NCBI RefSeq assembly: GCF_031877795.1
Contig: NC_133937.1
Span: 18,999,501-19,063,500 of the forward strand
Direction of reading: 5' to 3'
Length of the DNA stretch: 64,000 bases
Source of the DNA: Strix aluco
Taxonomy: Eukaryota; Chordata; Aves; Strigiformes; Strigidae
The notes beneath the pieces were generated by a model. The model was not told the origin of the DNA. It did not search any database and was given only the letters and a program-made list of their open reading frames with translations. A program made the translations under genes and the position numbers. Shown here one piece after another: positions 30,322 through 43,784 of this stretch; position 1 is the stretch's first letter, and each line of letters starts with the position of its first letter.

Positions 30322-33300
30322 TCAGTGATAGGGAGGATGGTTTTCATAAATGGATTCCACAACAGGTGGCTCTCTTCTGGGCTGCTTCTTTGTCCTCATG
30401 GGCTTTGGTTGGTTCTGGATGTCCGATTTGTGGTGTTTGTCTTGATCTTCATTTACATAGATATTTGTTGCCCCTTGCATCATGGTCATATAGAAGTCCT
30501 AGAGGCAAAATATAATTTCTGTGATGGTTGTCACAAGGTACCCAGAGACCTTGTGAGTACTGCAGAGAATACAATATGCAAGAATTCCCACCTCCCTTTG
30601 GAAATGTTTAGCAGTATTTTGAAGAAAATGTCATGTTTTCTTACTTGTCAAGTTCATCCCTCCTCCTCCCTCCTTTTTTGCCTATGCAGGATGCAGTAAT
30701 AATGCCTGTGTACTCTAAAACAATGGCAAACCATTGGTGGCCTCTCATCTGGGATTGCATCAAATTGATAGACATGCAACTAGAAACAGCAGTCATGTAG
30801 GAGCCTCAGGCAAGCACAGAGAGAGAGATTACCACGAGCTTTCTTTTAGTCTAGGGCTACTACTAAAGCCAGTCCTGCATTTAATGTAACTGATTCAGCA
30901 GTGTGTGTGCCATGTTGAGAATCAGTTAATAGATGACTTACGTCTGGAGGTCTGGGAGGGGATGATTCATATTCATGTTCTTCCTGCCCATCGGGATGTT
31001 GATTCGACTGAAGCAATGAACAAAACAGTGACAAACATCTATCTACAATTCACAAACAACTGCATAAGCAGCACAGGGCAGTGAGAAAATGTTCTGTTAC
31101 TAAACAGCTCCAGAATTCAGGACATACTCCGAGGATAAATAACCACACAGGGGATAATACTGGGGATGATATTCAATATATTCTAAGCTGAATGTCAAAA
31201 CATTATTTCATTTGGAACAATCACAGGGTCCACTTGGTGCCTGGCCATGAGAATGACCTTGCAGAGGGGAAACCTCAATGGCTGAGTGTTGCTTTTATTA
31301 GAACATCCAAAATCTGTCTGTTTTTTTAACATAGGGGAAAGCTCTCACTTTCATATTTACACCCAGGGAAAAAAAAAAAAAGATTATGTTAACCAACAAC
31401 TACTACAGGGAAATAATTTCCCTCAGTACTGTTACACCTTCCTTTCTAAAGCAAGGAAACAAAGATCCATGCAAGTACTAGAGCTAGTTAAAAACATCTG
31501 TGAAGTGGCAGGGGAAGGAAAGGGCCCTTCTAAGTAGAGAACTGTCAATGTCTGGCTGCCAGAATGCTTCATGGCATTCTTTCTCTATAGGCAGGGTGAC
31601 TGTCTTTTTGGTGGTGTGGGTGATTTTTTCATCCCAGAGGAAGGAAGCATGATGCTACAGAAACCCCTAACTCTACCCCGGCACTGGGGAGGTAGGAAGA
31701 GCACCAAGACCCACCCCATGGGCTGGAATAGAGGAAAAAGGTGACCAAGCTAAACATACTATGAAACACCTTGGAAGCATTTCTGGAGCTAAGTAACACC
31801 ATTTTGGAGTGAGAGGACCCCTAAATGAATGATTTCCTGTGGGAAATGACAGAGAAATCCACTGAAGAACAGTGGTGATAGTTTCAGGGTTTTTAAAATT
31901 TCCTGCTGGTTAACAGACCACTTGGCAGTCCCCCTTCAGTATTTTCACATGAATTTCTCTTTTATCCTTATGAACCTTCAACTCCTAGGCTGAGGTCCAG
32001 ACTTTGAGAGACATAGAGAGACACTCTGAGTGCCAAGGGATGTGGTCCTGAACTTCTTGAGAGTTGCAGAGGGTGTTGAATCAGGTTTCTGATGTGGAGG
32101 TCTAGGCTTGGAAGTAGGAAGACACTAGGAGATGGAAGGTAGTCACCTGATTCCAGTTGTAGCTCTTCCACTGGAGAACACAGACCACCACCAAGATGAC
32201 TGCAAGGACCAAGGCCAGAATGCTGGGTATCCCTGCGGCTACTCCAACCACCCAGGGCTCATATAACTTACAAAGAAAGACAGGTCAAATGCATGCAGTG
32301 TGATCCTTTAACTCTGTGCTTAGTAGCTGAGTGAGTGGCTACCATAAAAGAGCAAAAAAAGCCAATGCAAGGAACAAAACTGCAGCCCTGGATCAAAACA
32401 GTGGTGTTCAGCCCAGCTGTACTGCACACTGGGATGGACAGGGGAAGCAGAGATTTGATTTCAGAGGGAAAACTTTCCACATAATCAATTGCATTAAGTA
32501 ATGAAACAAATTCTTACCCCAGAAGAACAATCTGCCTGGACAGTTGTGCTTCCAGATGGATGTCCAGAAGTCTAGAAATAAGATGGTTATAGAATATTTT
32601 CAAAAAAAGTGTTTCAAACTACATAACATACAAGCAAGGAGAGAGGCTAAGTGAGCAGTTGCAAGACTTTAACAACAGCATGTGGTCAGTAACACATGGA
32701 GTACCCAGCTGTGCCCTGAGGTCATGGCACATGGTACTTGCCAGTCATAAGCAAGAACCCAAACTCTGGTCCTTCCAACAATGACTCCGAATGAATGGAA
32801 GAAATATATGGTTTTCCTCAAAAAGGGGCTTGAGGCTGAAAAAAATATATGTACAAAGCATATACAAGAGATAAGCACAAATATATGCCAGAGAAAGCTG
32901 GATTCAGAAGAAAAAGCAGCACAAACGGGAGTAGGAAGCCCCAAGAACATGTGTTTTTGCAAGTCTGCTCTGTTCTTGTCGTGATGCTGGAGGCAGTTGC
33001 CTGCATGGGTTGGCCTGAAGGATCTATTGGTGCTTGACTTGCAGAGGCAAGGCATGCAGTGCAGGGCACTAGCAAACCTGGTGTACCCCAAACCAAAACT
33101 ATCTGGCTTTTTCTAGCCATTGCAAAACATCACACCAAATGACAAGGCAGCTCCAGCAAGGAGGTAGTCCATCACACAGGCAGCGATGATGGCAGGTGCC
33201 TCACTTGTTATCCCCTCTCCCAAGCTGACCCACCATCTCAAGCTGACATTGCTCCAGCTGAGAGCCACAGGACCCAGCATCCACCCCAGACAGCTGTGGG

Positions 33301-34260
33301 GAGCAAGCTTTGGGAACAGGCCAGAGCTCAAGAGCTGTACATGTCTCCTCAAAGGCCACAAGTCAGTCAGGTCTCCTCTGGCCCCCACAGCTAACAGATG
33401 CTCTGTTTAACGAAGAACAACCATGATCAATACCCACGTCTACATCCATCTTCCAGTAGCTCAGCAGCCAGAAAAATTGCCCTTCCCCATTCTGAGGCAG
33501 GTTGTGGCTGGACTGATGATATGCAACACCTATAATTCAGCAGAAAAATGCAATTGATCCCTGGCTGGATAACTCAGCAGCAAAATGCCATTGAACCCTG
33601 GCTGGGAAGATGCAAAACCAGAAAGGGTCTGTGCATCAGAACAGATACTACATTTCATAGTATAGCAAGAAAGAAGGTAGGATTAGAAAGCCCAGATCTT
33701 TGCATGCCCACAACTTTTTGTGGGAAGAGAGAGGAAGCCCATGTACTGTAGCAAAGAATTAACAGTGTCACATATCTTAATTGAGTGGCAGAACATGTAA
33801 AGGACACTCTGGTAACTGCTGCAATGGCTAATAGCCTGCTCCCCTCATCACCACCTCTCTCACAGGGAGAGAACAGAAATGAAATCAGAAACGACATTCA
33901 CGTTCCCTTTGGTGAAAGGAGCAGGAAGAAAGTTCAGCTGCATTACAGGCTTAGCAAAGTCACCTCTAGCTGGATTTGCTCATTTGTAAATAAACAGGTA
34001 AACAGGCACAAATGTAGGAATCTGGGTACTTTAAGCATCTCACCTGTCTTTACTGCTACAGTATAATGTCAGCAGCATTAGGACAGTCTGTCAGAAGATC
34101 TGCATCAACACTCACCCATAAAAGCAGCAATTTATCTTCTACAATCCCACCCCCCAGCTCCTACAGATAACATGATGGTGAGTAGTCAGTTGATCTTCAT
34201 CCTATGCAATGTACTTACTGAATTTACAGTTGTGTTGTAAAACGGTGAGAAAGATGTCAT
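30322..34260 (-). CDS. OPALIN: OPALIN-like (TMEM10) single-pass membrane protein, 5 coding exons
   Basis: OPALIN is a sialylated oligodendrocyte protein of central myelin paranodal loops. Coding exons are 34260-34219, 32571-32518, 32266-32147, 31007-30942 and 30498-30322. Each has AG/GT borders and phase 0, and they sum to 152 codons (human 141). Seen: start MTSFSPFYNTT (human MSFSLNFT); N-glycosylation sequons at N9 and N13, matching the two in mammals at Asn6 and Asn12; a Ser/Thr-rich ectodomain with Asp28-Cys29 (human D25-C26); one helix about 38-63 opening GVAAGIP, as human GLAAGIP; a hydrophilic tail with GATNIYV (human GAQEAHIYV). The tail also has YMTM (97-100), YVN (108-110) and YEN (145-147). 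An acceptor six bases before the ATG implies an upstream noncoding exon, not located. The neighbour TLL2, same strand, matches human order. A different transmembrane adaptor is the main alternative. Confidence 0.75.
33538..33611 (+). repeat. two-copy 37-bp tandem duplication
   Basis: Two adjacent units (33538-33574 and 33575-33611) both begin CAGCAG, continue AAAATGC(A/C)ATTGA and share CCCTGGCTGG. They differ at several bases. They lie in an intron of the OPALIN-like gene. Confidence 0.8.
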
Positions 34261-34266
34261 TGTCTC

Positions 34267-37200
34267 CTGCAGAGAAATCAAAAAAAGAGAGGAAAACCAG
34301 AACTGAGTAATAGTAATTGGGAGGTGCCCCTGGCCAGATATGGGAGTGGGGAGGAGTACTTCTGAAGTGACTGGAAATGACAGCATAAGAATATACTCAT
34401 TTGAGCTGAACAAGGAAGGCACGCTAGTTACTCCAGAGAAAACAAGAGCCATGCCATGCTATTGAAGAAAGTGGTATGAGGAAACATGAACTGGTTTGCC
34501 TGAATTGTTATTACCATGCAGGACCTCTGAGTAGTCAGGACCTTAACATTTAATGCATTTACCCTGACAGTTCCCCAGTGAGAAAGGGTAAGGCTGTTTA
34601 ATCCCACTATGGCTTGGGAGCTGAAGTACAGTGGTAGCTTGTGAAATAGCAAGGACTTTTGCCTGCAACCTTTGAGCTCCAAACTAATCACATGTGCCTG
34701 CTCCTATTGTTTCAAGGACAGCTGAGAATGATAGAAACACATTAACTCCTTCCTGACTACATTGTTTCTACACATAGAAAGGGAGATATTCAGAAGAGCC
34801 TCTGTTAGATGTGCTGTTTGGCAGCTGGGATACAGAGACTTTCTGGGAGGCTCCATCTGGGAGGAATGCAGAAAGAGGCTTGGAGACAGTGGAAGGCTGC
34901 TCTTAACCTCTTTTGCTGGTGCAGCTCTTCTGCTGGAAGCAATACTGGGTCCATTACATGGTGAGCTCTGTGGGCAGCTGAGGCTGTCTGTAGGGATTGG
35001 TGCTAGCAACAGTGTTGGGAATGGTACTGAGGAGAAGCTTAGCTTCAGAGGTGGGTTATCAGGACAAGCAGTGAAGGAACATCTCTCCTATAATCCAGAG
35101 ACAAGTAGTACGCACATCTCTATGAAACAGGTCTTTTAAGACACTTAGATTCAATGTTATTCCTGAACCCCAGTCAGCTGTGGAAACATGTGAGAATTAA
35201 ATAAATTGGAGTGAAAGAGCAGAGCTGCTGAGATCTCCCTTGGAACTGAAACTCTGGTGCTCTGGAAGGATGACAGGAAAAGGCTGAAAGAGCTTCGCTT
35301 TGCATCCACAAAAAGCCAATAGAGAGGGAGCTGGCAGAAAGCTGTTCTTTTTCTGACTGCAGGAAGTTCTGCTGCTATGCACTGAGGAGGTCCTGGTTAC
35401 TTCAGAACAAGGAGGTCAGTGCAGTGAAAACTTGTCAATAAAAGTCTGGATACTGCAGATTATGGAGAAGGAAGGCTCAAAATGCAAGCAAGCTATGAGA
35501 GATTTAACTCAGTCTAAATTCTGCAATCTAGGACTGAGTTTCATCACTGCGTGTTGAGGACCATAATCCACATCAAAGTCAAAGAGGGGATCAGATTATT
35601 GAAAGATCCAGAATTCATCCTCCCATTACAGACACTAGCTGGAGGTTTGTTTAGAAGCATAGCCTTTATATACAACATTGTACTGGAAGCGTAATCTTTG
35701 AACAGCTTAGCTTATGGGACCACAGATGTTGGGAAATGCCTCTGAGCATGCAGACACAGCTAGCAATTGGTCACCGAGTGAAAAGGATCTCTTTCAAACT
35801 CCTTAGAGGTAGAGATATTGCTGTGCCCAGGCTGTCAGCTGGAAATGAAATACAGCAGAGACATTTCTCACCCAAATTTTCTACTGTGCCTTCCCTGAAT
35901 TTACCTACTGAAACACACCTTTGTGAACAGCTGACCTGTTAACGTTTGAGCTTCAATTTTCACATTTGCCTCTTCTCTGAAGCCGTAAATTTGTTTTATT
36001 TCTTTCTTCTTGGTTAAAGACAGTGGACTTCATTATTATTTCTAGGACTGTGCATGCAGGTTTTAACTACAAAATGCAGGATTTAGGGTATCTTAAGACT
36101 GTCGTGTTTGGAAACTGAAGTGTCTAACCTGCTAGCAAGCAAATAGAGAAAGCCATAGCAAGACACTGAGAAACAGACTGCTTCTCTCAATTGTACAATG
36201 GTTTAAAGCCATTGTCTCAAGTCAGTTGCAAAAAATGCAAGTTTGTATGTTAGCCATGTCAGGACAGACAAGGACGTACTTTATGTGAAAATTACTACTG
36301 ACTTCCAATTTATTTACTTCAGAAAAGAAAGGACACTCCTAATCCTCATGATTAAAACTTCTGAAATTTCAAAATGTAAAGTGCATGTAATTCAATATTG
36401 TGATATCCTTCTGTGCCTGCAGTGCCCCTTCTGTTGTTCATAGATTGCCCTGACTACTCCAGAGGAATGTTTACAGGGCTCTGAGTATCAGTGACCCTGA
36501 TATGAGTCAGGTAGGTTTCCCAGCAGCACTAACCACAGCATCTACTGCCTGCCAAGAGTACATCCTGGGTGAGAGAAAGCCTTATACTGCAGCTGAAGTA
36601 AAAAAAATAAATGTTGCAACCTTTCCCTCTCCCTTTTTGGCACTCAGTAACTCATAGCATCCTGCGGACCTGGAAACAGAAGGAGAGACCACAAGGAGAC
36701 AGGCCTCTTCCCCAACCAAAATCAGCATCACTGGGCCTCTGCAGCTCAGTACAGAGAGCTTCTCACTGAAGGGAGCAGGGGGAGAGATGGATGAATGCAG
36801 TTAACACACACGTCCAGCGATCAGATGCTCTGGATTTACTTAGATTTACCACAGAAGCTTCCACCTCTCAGCATCAACTCTTCAACATACGGATAATACT
36901 CCCTTTCCCCTAGCTGCTCTTGCACTTGCTCAAATTGTGATAGCTCATGGGCAGGGACCATCTCCTCTTCTGTGCCTATACAGCTCCAGGGGTAACATCT
37001 GGCAGCTCTTGGATGGAGCTGGCAAAGGCTACGTGCCATTCACTGGGTAGGGCTGTGGAAGAGAGACAAGGGGAGATCCCAAGGGGACCAATATGGGGAA
37101 GTGAAAGAAGATCAACAGAGGACAGAGAAACCAAAGCTACTAATCTATTATTTCTGTTTATATGCTATTAACAAGTAACTTTGTGTTGCACTCCCCTAGC

Positions 37201-39540
37201 TCTGCTGTTGATCCAAGATCAATGAGAGCATGTTTTCAGTGAATGGTCATGGAATTAATTCATTATTACATTTCAGAGGCAAATGTTGTTTTAACCTCAG
37301 AGCCACCTAGCTTCTGGGAGGAAGGAGGTTTTGCTCCCAGCCACTCTCACCTGACCATTTCTAAACAGACAGTGTGCATTTCAGCAGGTCCCCATCTCCC
37401 AGGACAGGAAATCTCCTCAAAAAGGGTCCACTGCAAAGACTCCTGTTTGCAAAGACACCCTAAGATGAGGCGATACCTCCAGGACAGAAAAGCTGGGGCA
37501 GATGCTAAAATTCAAGCAGGTGTCTGAAACTGTTGGTTGCACTGTAAGGAAATGCAGAGCTAACAAAGGGGCCAGCTTGATTGATCTGGTCAGGGCAGAG
37601 AAAGGCTGGGTTAAACACTCCCGGGAAACTTTCATGCAACAGCTAAGTGGTCCCATGGTCTCACCTCTTCTGCACTCTGACCTCCCCCCATGGCTTCCAT
37701 CTAAACAAGACCCAACAGACCCGACCCGACAAGACAACTCCCACTCACCATTTCACTCTTCTCCCTGAGAAATTCCTGCATGCGTTAACAGAAGACTGCC
37801 TGATGCCAGGGTTAGCACTCCTTTTAAGATGAGTTTCTCTTCCTGCTAGAAACTGAACTGCAGACCTGCAAAGAGGAAGAAATGATGGCATTTCTCTCAG
37901 GCTGACTCAGACAACTTGGCTAGGTCCCAGCACACCTGACAGAGCCAGGTCCCGGACAGGGGCAGGGTCTGGCATGTGCCTGGGAAGCTGGACTTCAGGG
38001 TGCTGGGGACTCTGTCTCTTCTCTGCTGGCCCCATGGCAAATAAAACTGCTCCTGTCTCCAAGAGCATGTTTAATATGTACCACAAATCAGCCTGAGGGG
38101 AATCCTGCTTTTGCTTTCTAAGGCTAGCACCTTGTCTGCCAAAGCACATTTGCTGGAAATGCCAGGACAAAGTGGGGGATTTCTGCTGACTTGATACTGA
38201 GACTAACGAGCATGTCTGGTCTGAGGCATCTTTCTTTGTCTGAAGTGTGCTGTACCATAGGGTACTTGTGTTTTTAAAAGACAAAGTAGCTCCTGGCAAA
38301 CAATGGATGTTCCCTTCAGCTTCTCACATGTGGTGACTGGACAGTCCTTGGGTGCTGTCTGGAAAATGAAGTCTTGTTTCTAGAAATAAGCAGAGAAAAT
38401 GAGGACTGGCCATGTCACACAGCCCTGGTAGCAGACAGTCATTGAGGGAACATGGTAGTTGAACAGCAGGGAAGATACAAGCCTGCAGAAGACCTTTACA
38501 CACACAACAGATAGATTGTGCACACACTAAGAACCTATCTATCTGACTCAAATTACAAATTACAACAGCTGTGACGCCAGTTCATATTCCACCTTTTTAA
38601 CCTCCTATTTCCTACCAGCTTCACTTGGGCTGCATTGTTTCTAATATTTCAGCATTGCTTTGGACTGTAAATCTCTGTGTGACTGAAGGCTTCTGGCCCT
38701 CATTTTGGAAATTATGTCCACCTGATGACTTGACTGTCAGCCTCCAGGCTCATTCCAGCGTTATACTGTGCCATGATACTCTGGTGCAGGAGGCTACATG
38801 GGGATGCTTATTCCTTACTTCATCTCCCTTGCTTCTTTGCCTTTGGGAACAGCTGGGAGGAAGTTCATCACCACAAAGGTTTGAGTGGCCATGACACACA
38901 CCACAGGAAATGTTTTGGGTGGTGGGACATGCATGAACTGGGTATGTGTTGGGGAAAGAACACAGACGTGTTCCTTAGCAAGCAGAGTAGACATCAAGCA
39001 GTGGACAGAAAGGGGAAGAAAAGCATTTTAGGTGCTGCCTAACTACTGAGCATTTTGCTGCCTCAGTGAGAGTGCAGACCACAATTTTGCAGTAAGGAAC
39101 ATCTGCCTCATGCTCATCCTGCCGTCCTTCACACAGGAGTTTTATGTCCCACGGTCTTTGGGACCTGCTGCTGAAGGCCATACCCTGTAGTGTAGTAAAC
39201 GAGCCTCCTCTTTTGAAGTCTACTTATGGACTAATTCCCAGATCCCTAATGTTTATCGCTGCAGATCTGCATCTCAGCCCACTAGAGCATGAGGGCAGAA
39301 CACGAAACACAACGATGTAGCCCTTTGGCTGACCAACTTATTCCGAAATGCCCTCTTGATTGCAAAAGCCAAGACAAAGCTAAAGGCTCAAGGGAAAGTC
39401 GCTTCCTGCAGAGAGTAAATCCCACCCAGTATTAGCAGTAGACACAAACAACAGTTGGCAGAACAAGGAACGTATTAAGAAATTTCCTCCCTTGTGGAAG
39501 TGGTAAATGCATGCATACAACAGAACGTGCAACTGAATCC
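34267..39540. other. region upstream of the OPALIN-like coding exons, no gene recognised
   Basis: It should contain the 5' noncoding exon and promoter of the OPALIN-like gene, but I cannot place either. No plausible coding exons were found. An ancient CR1/L3-like relic lies near 36,946-37,000. Confidence 0.45.
36946..37000 (+). repeat. ancient CR1/L3-like LINE tail relic
   Basis: The words GGGCAGGGACCATCTCCTCT, CTGTGCCTATACAGCTCC and AGGGGTAACATCTGG resemble the amniote CR1/L3-type 3' region as I remember it (GGGCAGGGACCATCT... TGTACAGCGCCTAGCAC). Heavily diverged; identification is from memory of the consensus. Confidence 0.45.
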
Positions 39541-40380
39541 ACAGTCTTTAATGAATGCAGAGACTTATTTTGGGCACAGGTACATATGCGATTGCTCCCA
39601 CTTCCTCTTCTTCTTGCCCTCTTAAAAAATTATTTTAGTTAGTGAAATGTAGAACCACATAAAGACCAGAATACATGTACACACCTTAGAGAGTCAGACA
39701 TTTTTTTCTTAAGAAACTTTCACACATTTAGGATTATTGACTGCTAAGCCCAGTCAGTACAGCAGAAATATTCTACATAGATCATTGGTTGAAATGCACA
39801 GTACAACAGTTATGAGCACACCGTCACAAGAGACACCTTCATGAATGCTAACAAGTGTAATAGATCCACCAAACTACATTGCAAGCATCTGCAATGAGCC
39901 AGGCTGTGGAAGATGGGAAATTACCAGAATACGGTTAAAGTACATGGGAAGCTCCTACAGTCACTTCTCTCCAGAGTCATTGCTCCTATTAGAGAGCCAG
40001 GAAACCTGAACCGCTGCTTGCCACCTGAAACTTTCTGTTTCACAGGGATCGGTGTCACGCTTTTATTTCCAGACCTGAGTCACTGCGATTTTGCTTGAAT
40101 GGGGGCAAGGAAGAGAAGGACAAACACAGACTCCATCTAGCAGAGCTCACTTCCCCAGACCTGCATGGTCAAACAGCTTGAGATCAGAGGTCTTGCCTGT
40201 AAAAAGGCCACAAAATTTGAAAAGAGGAACAAAACAAAGCTAAAAAACCAAAACAGAAATACATGTTTTTATACAGCCTTCAATAAAGCTACAGTCAATG
40301 GTACAGTATTGTTCACGTGACACTTATTAAGGCTTTGACTACTGGTCTTCTACATGCATGTTTTATATACATATAATCTT

Positions 40381-40406
40381 GTGTGTGTGTGTGTGTGTGT
40401 GTGTGT
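40381..40406 (+). repeat. (GT)13 microsatellite
   Basis: Thirteen uninterrupted GT dinucleotides. Confidence 0.97.
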
Positions 40407-42155
40407 ATAAATTATTTTTTTTTTTCTAAGCAAGAAAATATTTTCATGCATTTGCTTCTCCTAGTATTCACAATACTTGGACCATATTCTATTCAAGGAC
40501 TTCTGGAGAGGGCTGGGTCTATTTATTATCCATCTGAAAATGCCCTCATCTCCAGGAATGTCGTTTGTGCCCGACAGTGGCACTGGCCCCACACTTCTCC
40601 ACAGTCATACACCAGAGAGGAGGTGTCACCCCGGAGCCTGACAGTACGTTGGTTATGTAAACATAGTAATCCTTGGATTATAAATACGTTATTAAAGCTA
40701 ACATACCTCAGCTTTTAGCTCATAATTGCCCATGAGTGCCTTAACGAAATATCATTCAAAATAAAGTCTTTCTTTTTCTTCTGTCTTTTTTTCTTCCCAT
40801 ATCAACAGCTCAATTACAGTGGTTCCCCCAAAAGCAGTTTTCCCTACATTTTCCCAAAGAAGTGCCAAGCTACCTGTTAATTCTGCAAGTCCATGGCTCA
40901 GTAGCTTCCATGTACATAAATAACTGCAACACAGAGCATGTCTGAGCCTTATAGCTCAAAGTGCTTAAGTATCCATCTCGCTTGCACCCCTGCCATGAAG
41001 TTAAGAGACTGGGCCATGGGCCAGCGAGGAACAGGGAGGAAGCAGTAATCAGCAGAGCTCTCCCATTCCTAGTCCCGTGCCTGGAGCTTGCACATGTTTG
41101 ACAGGTTCTCAGAGTTTACCAGAGCTGTCCTGTAGCATGGCCCATGTCCCTCTGCCTCAGGGACACCCTGACTATCTCTGGCCCAGCATTTCCTTCGGTG
41201 AGATCCTCTGGCTAGCTGATGCTGCAGAGCACTCCTAGGTTGCAGTGGGGTGCCCTGAGGAGAGCAGCTCAGCTGTGAGAAGGAAGGGCTCACATGGCAG
41301 TGGTACTAAGGAAAGGAAGCAGTGTAAAGAAGGCTGAGAAAGCAAACATGGGTGGAGTGAGGAGGAGAGATTCCTTATTTAAGATAATGCCTGGACTGCT
41401 GCCACAGTCCTCTGAGCTGCCTTGCCTGGTGGTGTAACTGGAGCATGCTATCAGCCCTCCAGTTATTAAGCTTTGCCATCATTACACAGTCATGCCTTGC
41501 ACCCCACCACAGCACTTCCCTGTCAGCTACCACCTTTCCCTTGGCCACCACATCAAAATACTTCCATTCAACATATACCATGACAATTACTGCAAATCAG
41601 GCATGGGGCCCTTCTCGTTCACCATGATCCAAGTAGCTAGCAGCCCTGAAGAGACTGCCCCTGTGCCTCTGCCTACCTTTCAACCCACAATAACTAAGAC
41701 AATAAATACATGGGACAGAGGGAGTGATGAAGTCCCAGCCACCTGGTTGTTCACTTATTGCACAGAGTATTTTGGGCTGGTAGGGAAGAGTGGGTCACTC
41801 CCAAGGTCCTTTGAGAAAATCCTACTGGATGGCTGTCCACATCATCTACTCCAGAAAATGTGTTCACACAGCTCATGTGTACAGAATGCTTAGGAAATTT
41901 CACCTAGAAACAGGATATGCAAGAGATGAAGGCTTTTCTCAATTCAACCTCAGTCTTCACACAGTCCCATGGCAAGCTGTGCAAAATACATTGTTTATGC
42001 CCTGGCAGGTATGATTAGAAGAAAATTTTTGGTCCTGGGAATGTTAACAAGAAAGGGTCATGCTAATAATTTCAGAGGCAAACCTTTGAGACTGGATTTA
42101 GTTTTAGTTACAGAAAATACTGGACACTGCTTTTGGCCAGGTGCACAGAAGCTTT

Positions 42156-42170
42156 AAAAAAAAAAAAAAA
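42156..42170 (+). repeat. 15-A homopolymer
   Basis: Uninterrupted run of A just downstream of the TLL2 stop in the minus-strand sense (a T run in the transcript). Confidence 0.95.
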
Positions 42171-42232
42171 GACAAAGACCACAGTTAAATGTCTCAATCT
42201 TCAGATGAGAATATATGTGAGGAGCAGTCAAA

Positions 42233-43784
42233 CTACTTTCTCATGTGTAATGCATCCTGAAATTTGGTACTTATGTATTGGGCGTGAAAGCCTTTCTTGT
42301 TGATGGTGTCGTCTGTGTGGAATCGAATCATGATGGAATCCCCTGCAGAGTAGATTTCTTCCAGAGGCTGCAGAAAAGTAAAGAAGACAGCACAGAGTGG
42401 TCAAGTCTGTAGACTAAATAACTGCCTGCACTATGGATGCTAGAATTTAAGCTCACAGAGTGGCCAGGAAACACAAACATTGAGCTGAGTACCTCCTGCC
42501 TTGCTCTGACTTTCTGAGCACGTTCCCTTGCTCTTTGCATGCTTGCCCTTTATGTTTGAAGACCGATGCCAGCTCGCTCTACAATCCCCGTTCTTACAGT
42601 TGTTTTTTGTAGGTCATATTCACAGGACTCCCTGGATGTTCTTGTTCCAATCTTCTGAGTTTTCTCTAATTTGTCCTAATCTTTTCAGGAAACGACACAA
42701 TCCAAACTGGACCCTGTTGGGCAGCTGAGGCCCTACCAAGGTTCATTAGCAGCAAAATAACTTAGCCACATACCTTACATTATAACTCTGGTTATCTCCC
42801 CCACTGTTGTGACATCCTACAACCTCCCTGTGCTTCTCTGAAAGACCAATGTTTTCCCAGACATTCGCCATTTGAAATTGTGCAGGTAGGTAGATTACTA
42901 CTCTGCTGCCCTGAACTTCTTCACACCAAGCTGCTTTGTCTTTGTTTATTTTCCAGACCATTTCCCCAATTTGCAAGGACTTCTCCAACACACCTGCTCC
43001 TTGGATGTCTCTCTTTAAATGCAATAAGTACCTTCTCCATTTCATTGCTGAAGTCCTAGAGAAATTAAATATAGAACCTCTGGTTTTAAATACCACACAC
43101 TATTGCTCATGCTAACAGAGTCACTATGGGGACATAGATAACACTTTAGGAGACAGCACACCACCCTGGAGTCAACAATCAGCTCTGCAAGTCCTTCCCA
43201 CCCTTTGTCCTCGTCATAGCATGCTCGCAATGTGACTTGGTTCAGGCAGTAAGTGACTGAGGATGAAACTGGCCTTTGGAATCTGTTTCCAACACTTTCG
43301 TGGCAGAGCTGGGGTATAGCAGTGCAGCAGTCCCATGCTGCTGTCCATGGCCCTGGGCTAATAAGGGAAAGTCAGTCAGCAAGGTTTTCAGACCAACTTT
43401 GCGCATCAGATAAAATGGCTGTGATCTCTAGCAACAGAAGCAGCAAAATCTGCCCCTTTCTAGAAAGGGTATGCAAGTACCCTTCTTTGCCACCCCCAGC
43501 TATGCCTATGAAATCACCACCAGCACAGCTTACCCCTGAGCCACAGAAGCGTCCCAGGCGGGGTGCAGTGCTGTCGTAACCATCATAAATCTCCATGTAG
43601 TCATACCCACAGTCGGCCTCCTCCTCGATCTCAAATGTCTGGAATATCAGCTCCACCCCATAACCATCTTCAGCTACAATCACCCATTCACAGTCTGCTT
43701 GACCTGGGTAGTTGTTGTCCCCAAACTGAGCATGGGAATACAGCTCTTTAGTTCGTACTTCAGCCTTTAGGAGCCCACCACACT
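42233..43784 (-). CDS. TLL2: TLL2 exons: CUB5 and C-terminus
   Basis: Exon 43784-43534 begins ECGG and encodes [34 protein letters not shown] and GRFCGSG. The last exon, 42367-42233, begins [11 protein letters not shown] and ends in [15 protein letters not shown] then [12 protein letters not shown] and TAG. Confidence 0.93.

Larger units (their letters stand above)
39548..42232 (-). other. probable TLL2 3' untranslated region
   Basis: No splice-flanked coding exon lies between the TLL2 stop and this stretch. Candidate polyadenylation hexamers on the minus strand are AATAAA (plus TTTATT) at 40522-40527 and ATTAAA near 39,548-39,553. The latter is followed by TGTTGT-rich sequence. The extent is inferred; the region also holds a (GT)13 tract and a 15-A run. 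Confidence 0.35.

Noticed and set aside
32669-33091. 140-codon minus-strand frame
   Set aside because: It lies in an intron of the OPALIN-like gene and has no family resemblance or fitting splice borders.
36836-37039. Coding-looking 67-codon minus-strand frame
   Set aside because: It overlaps an ancient CR1/L3-like relic on the plus strand and has no splice context.
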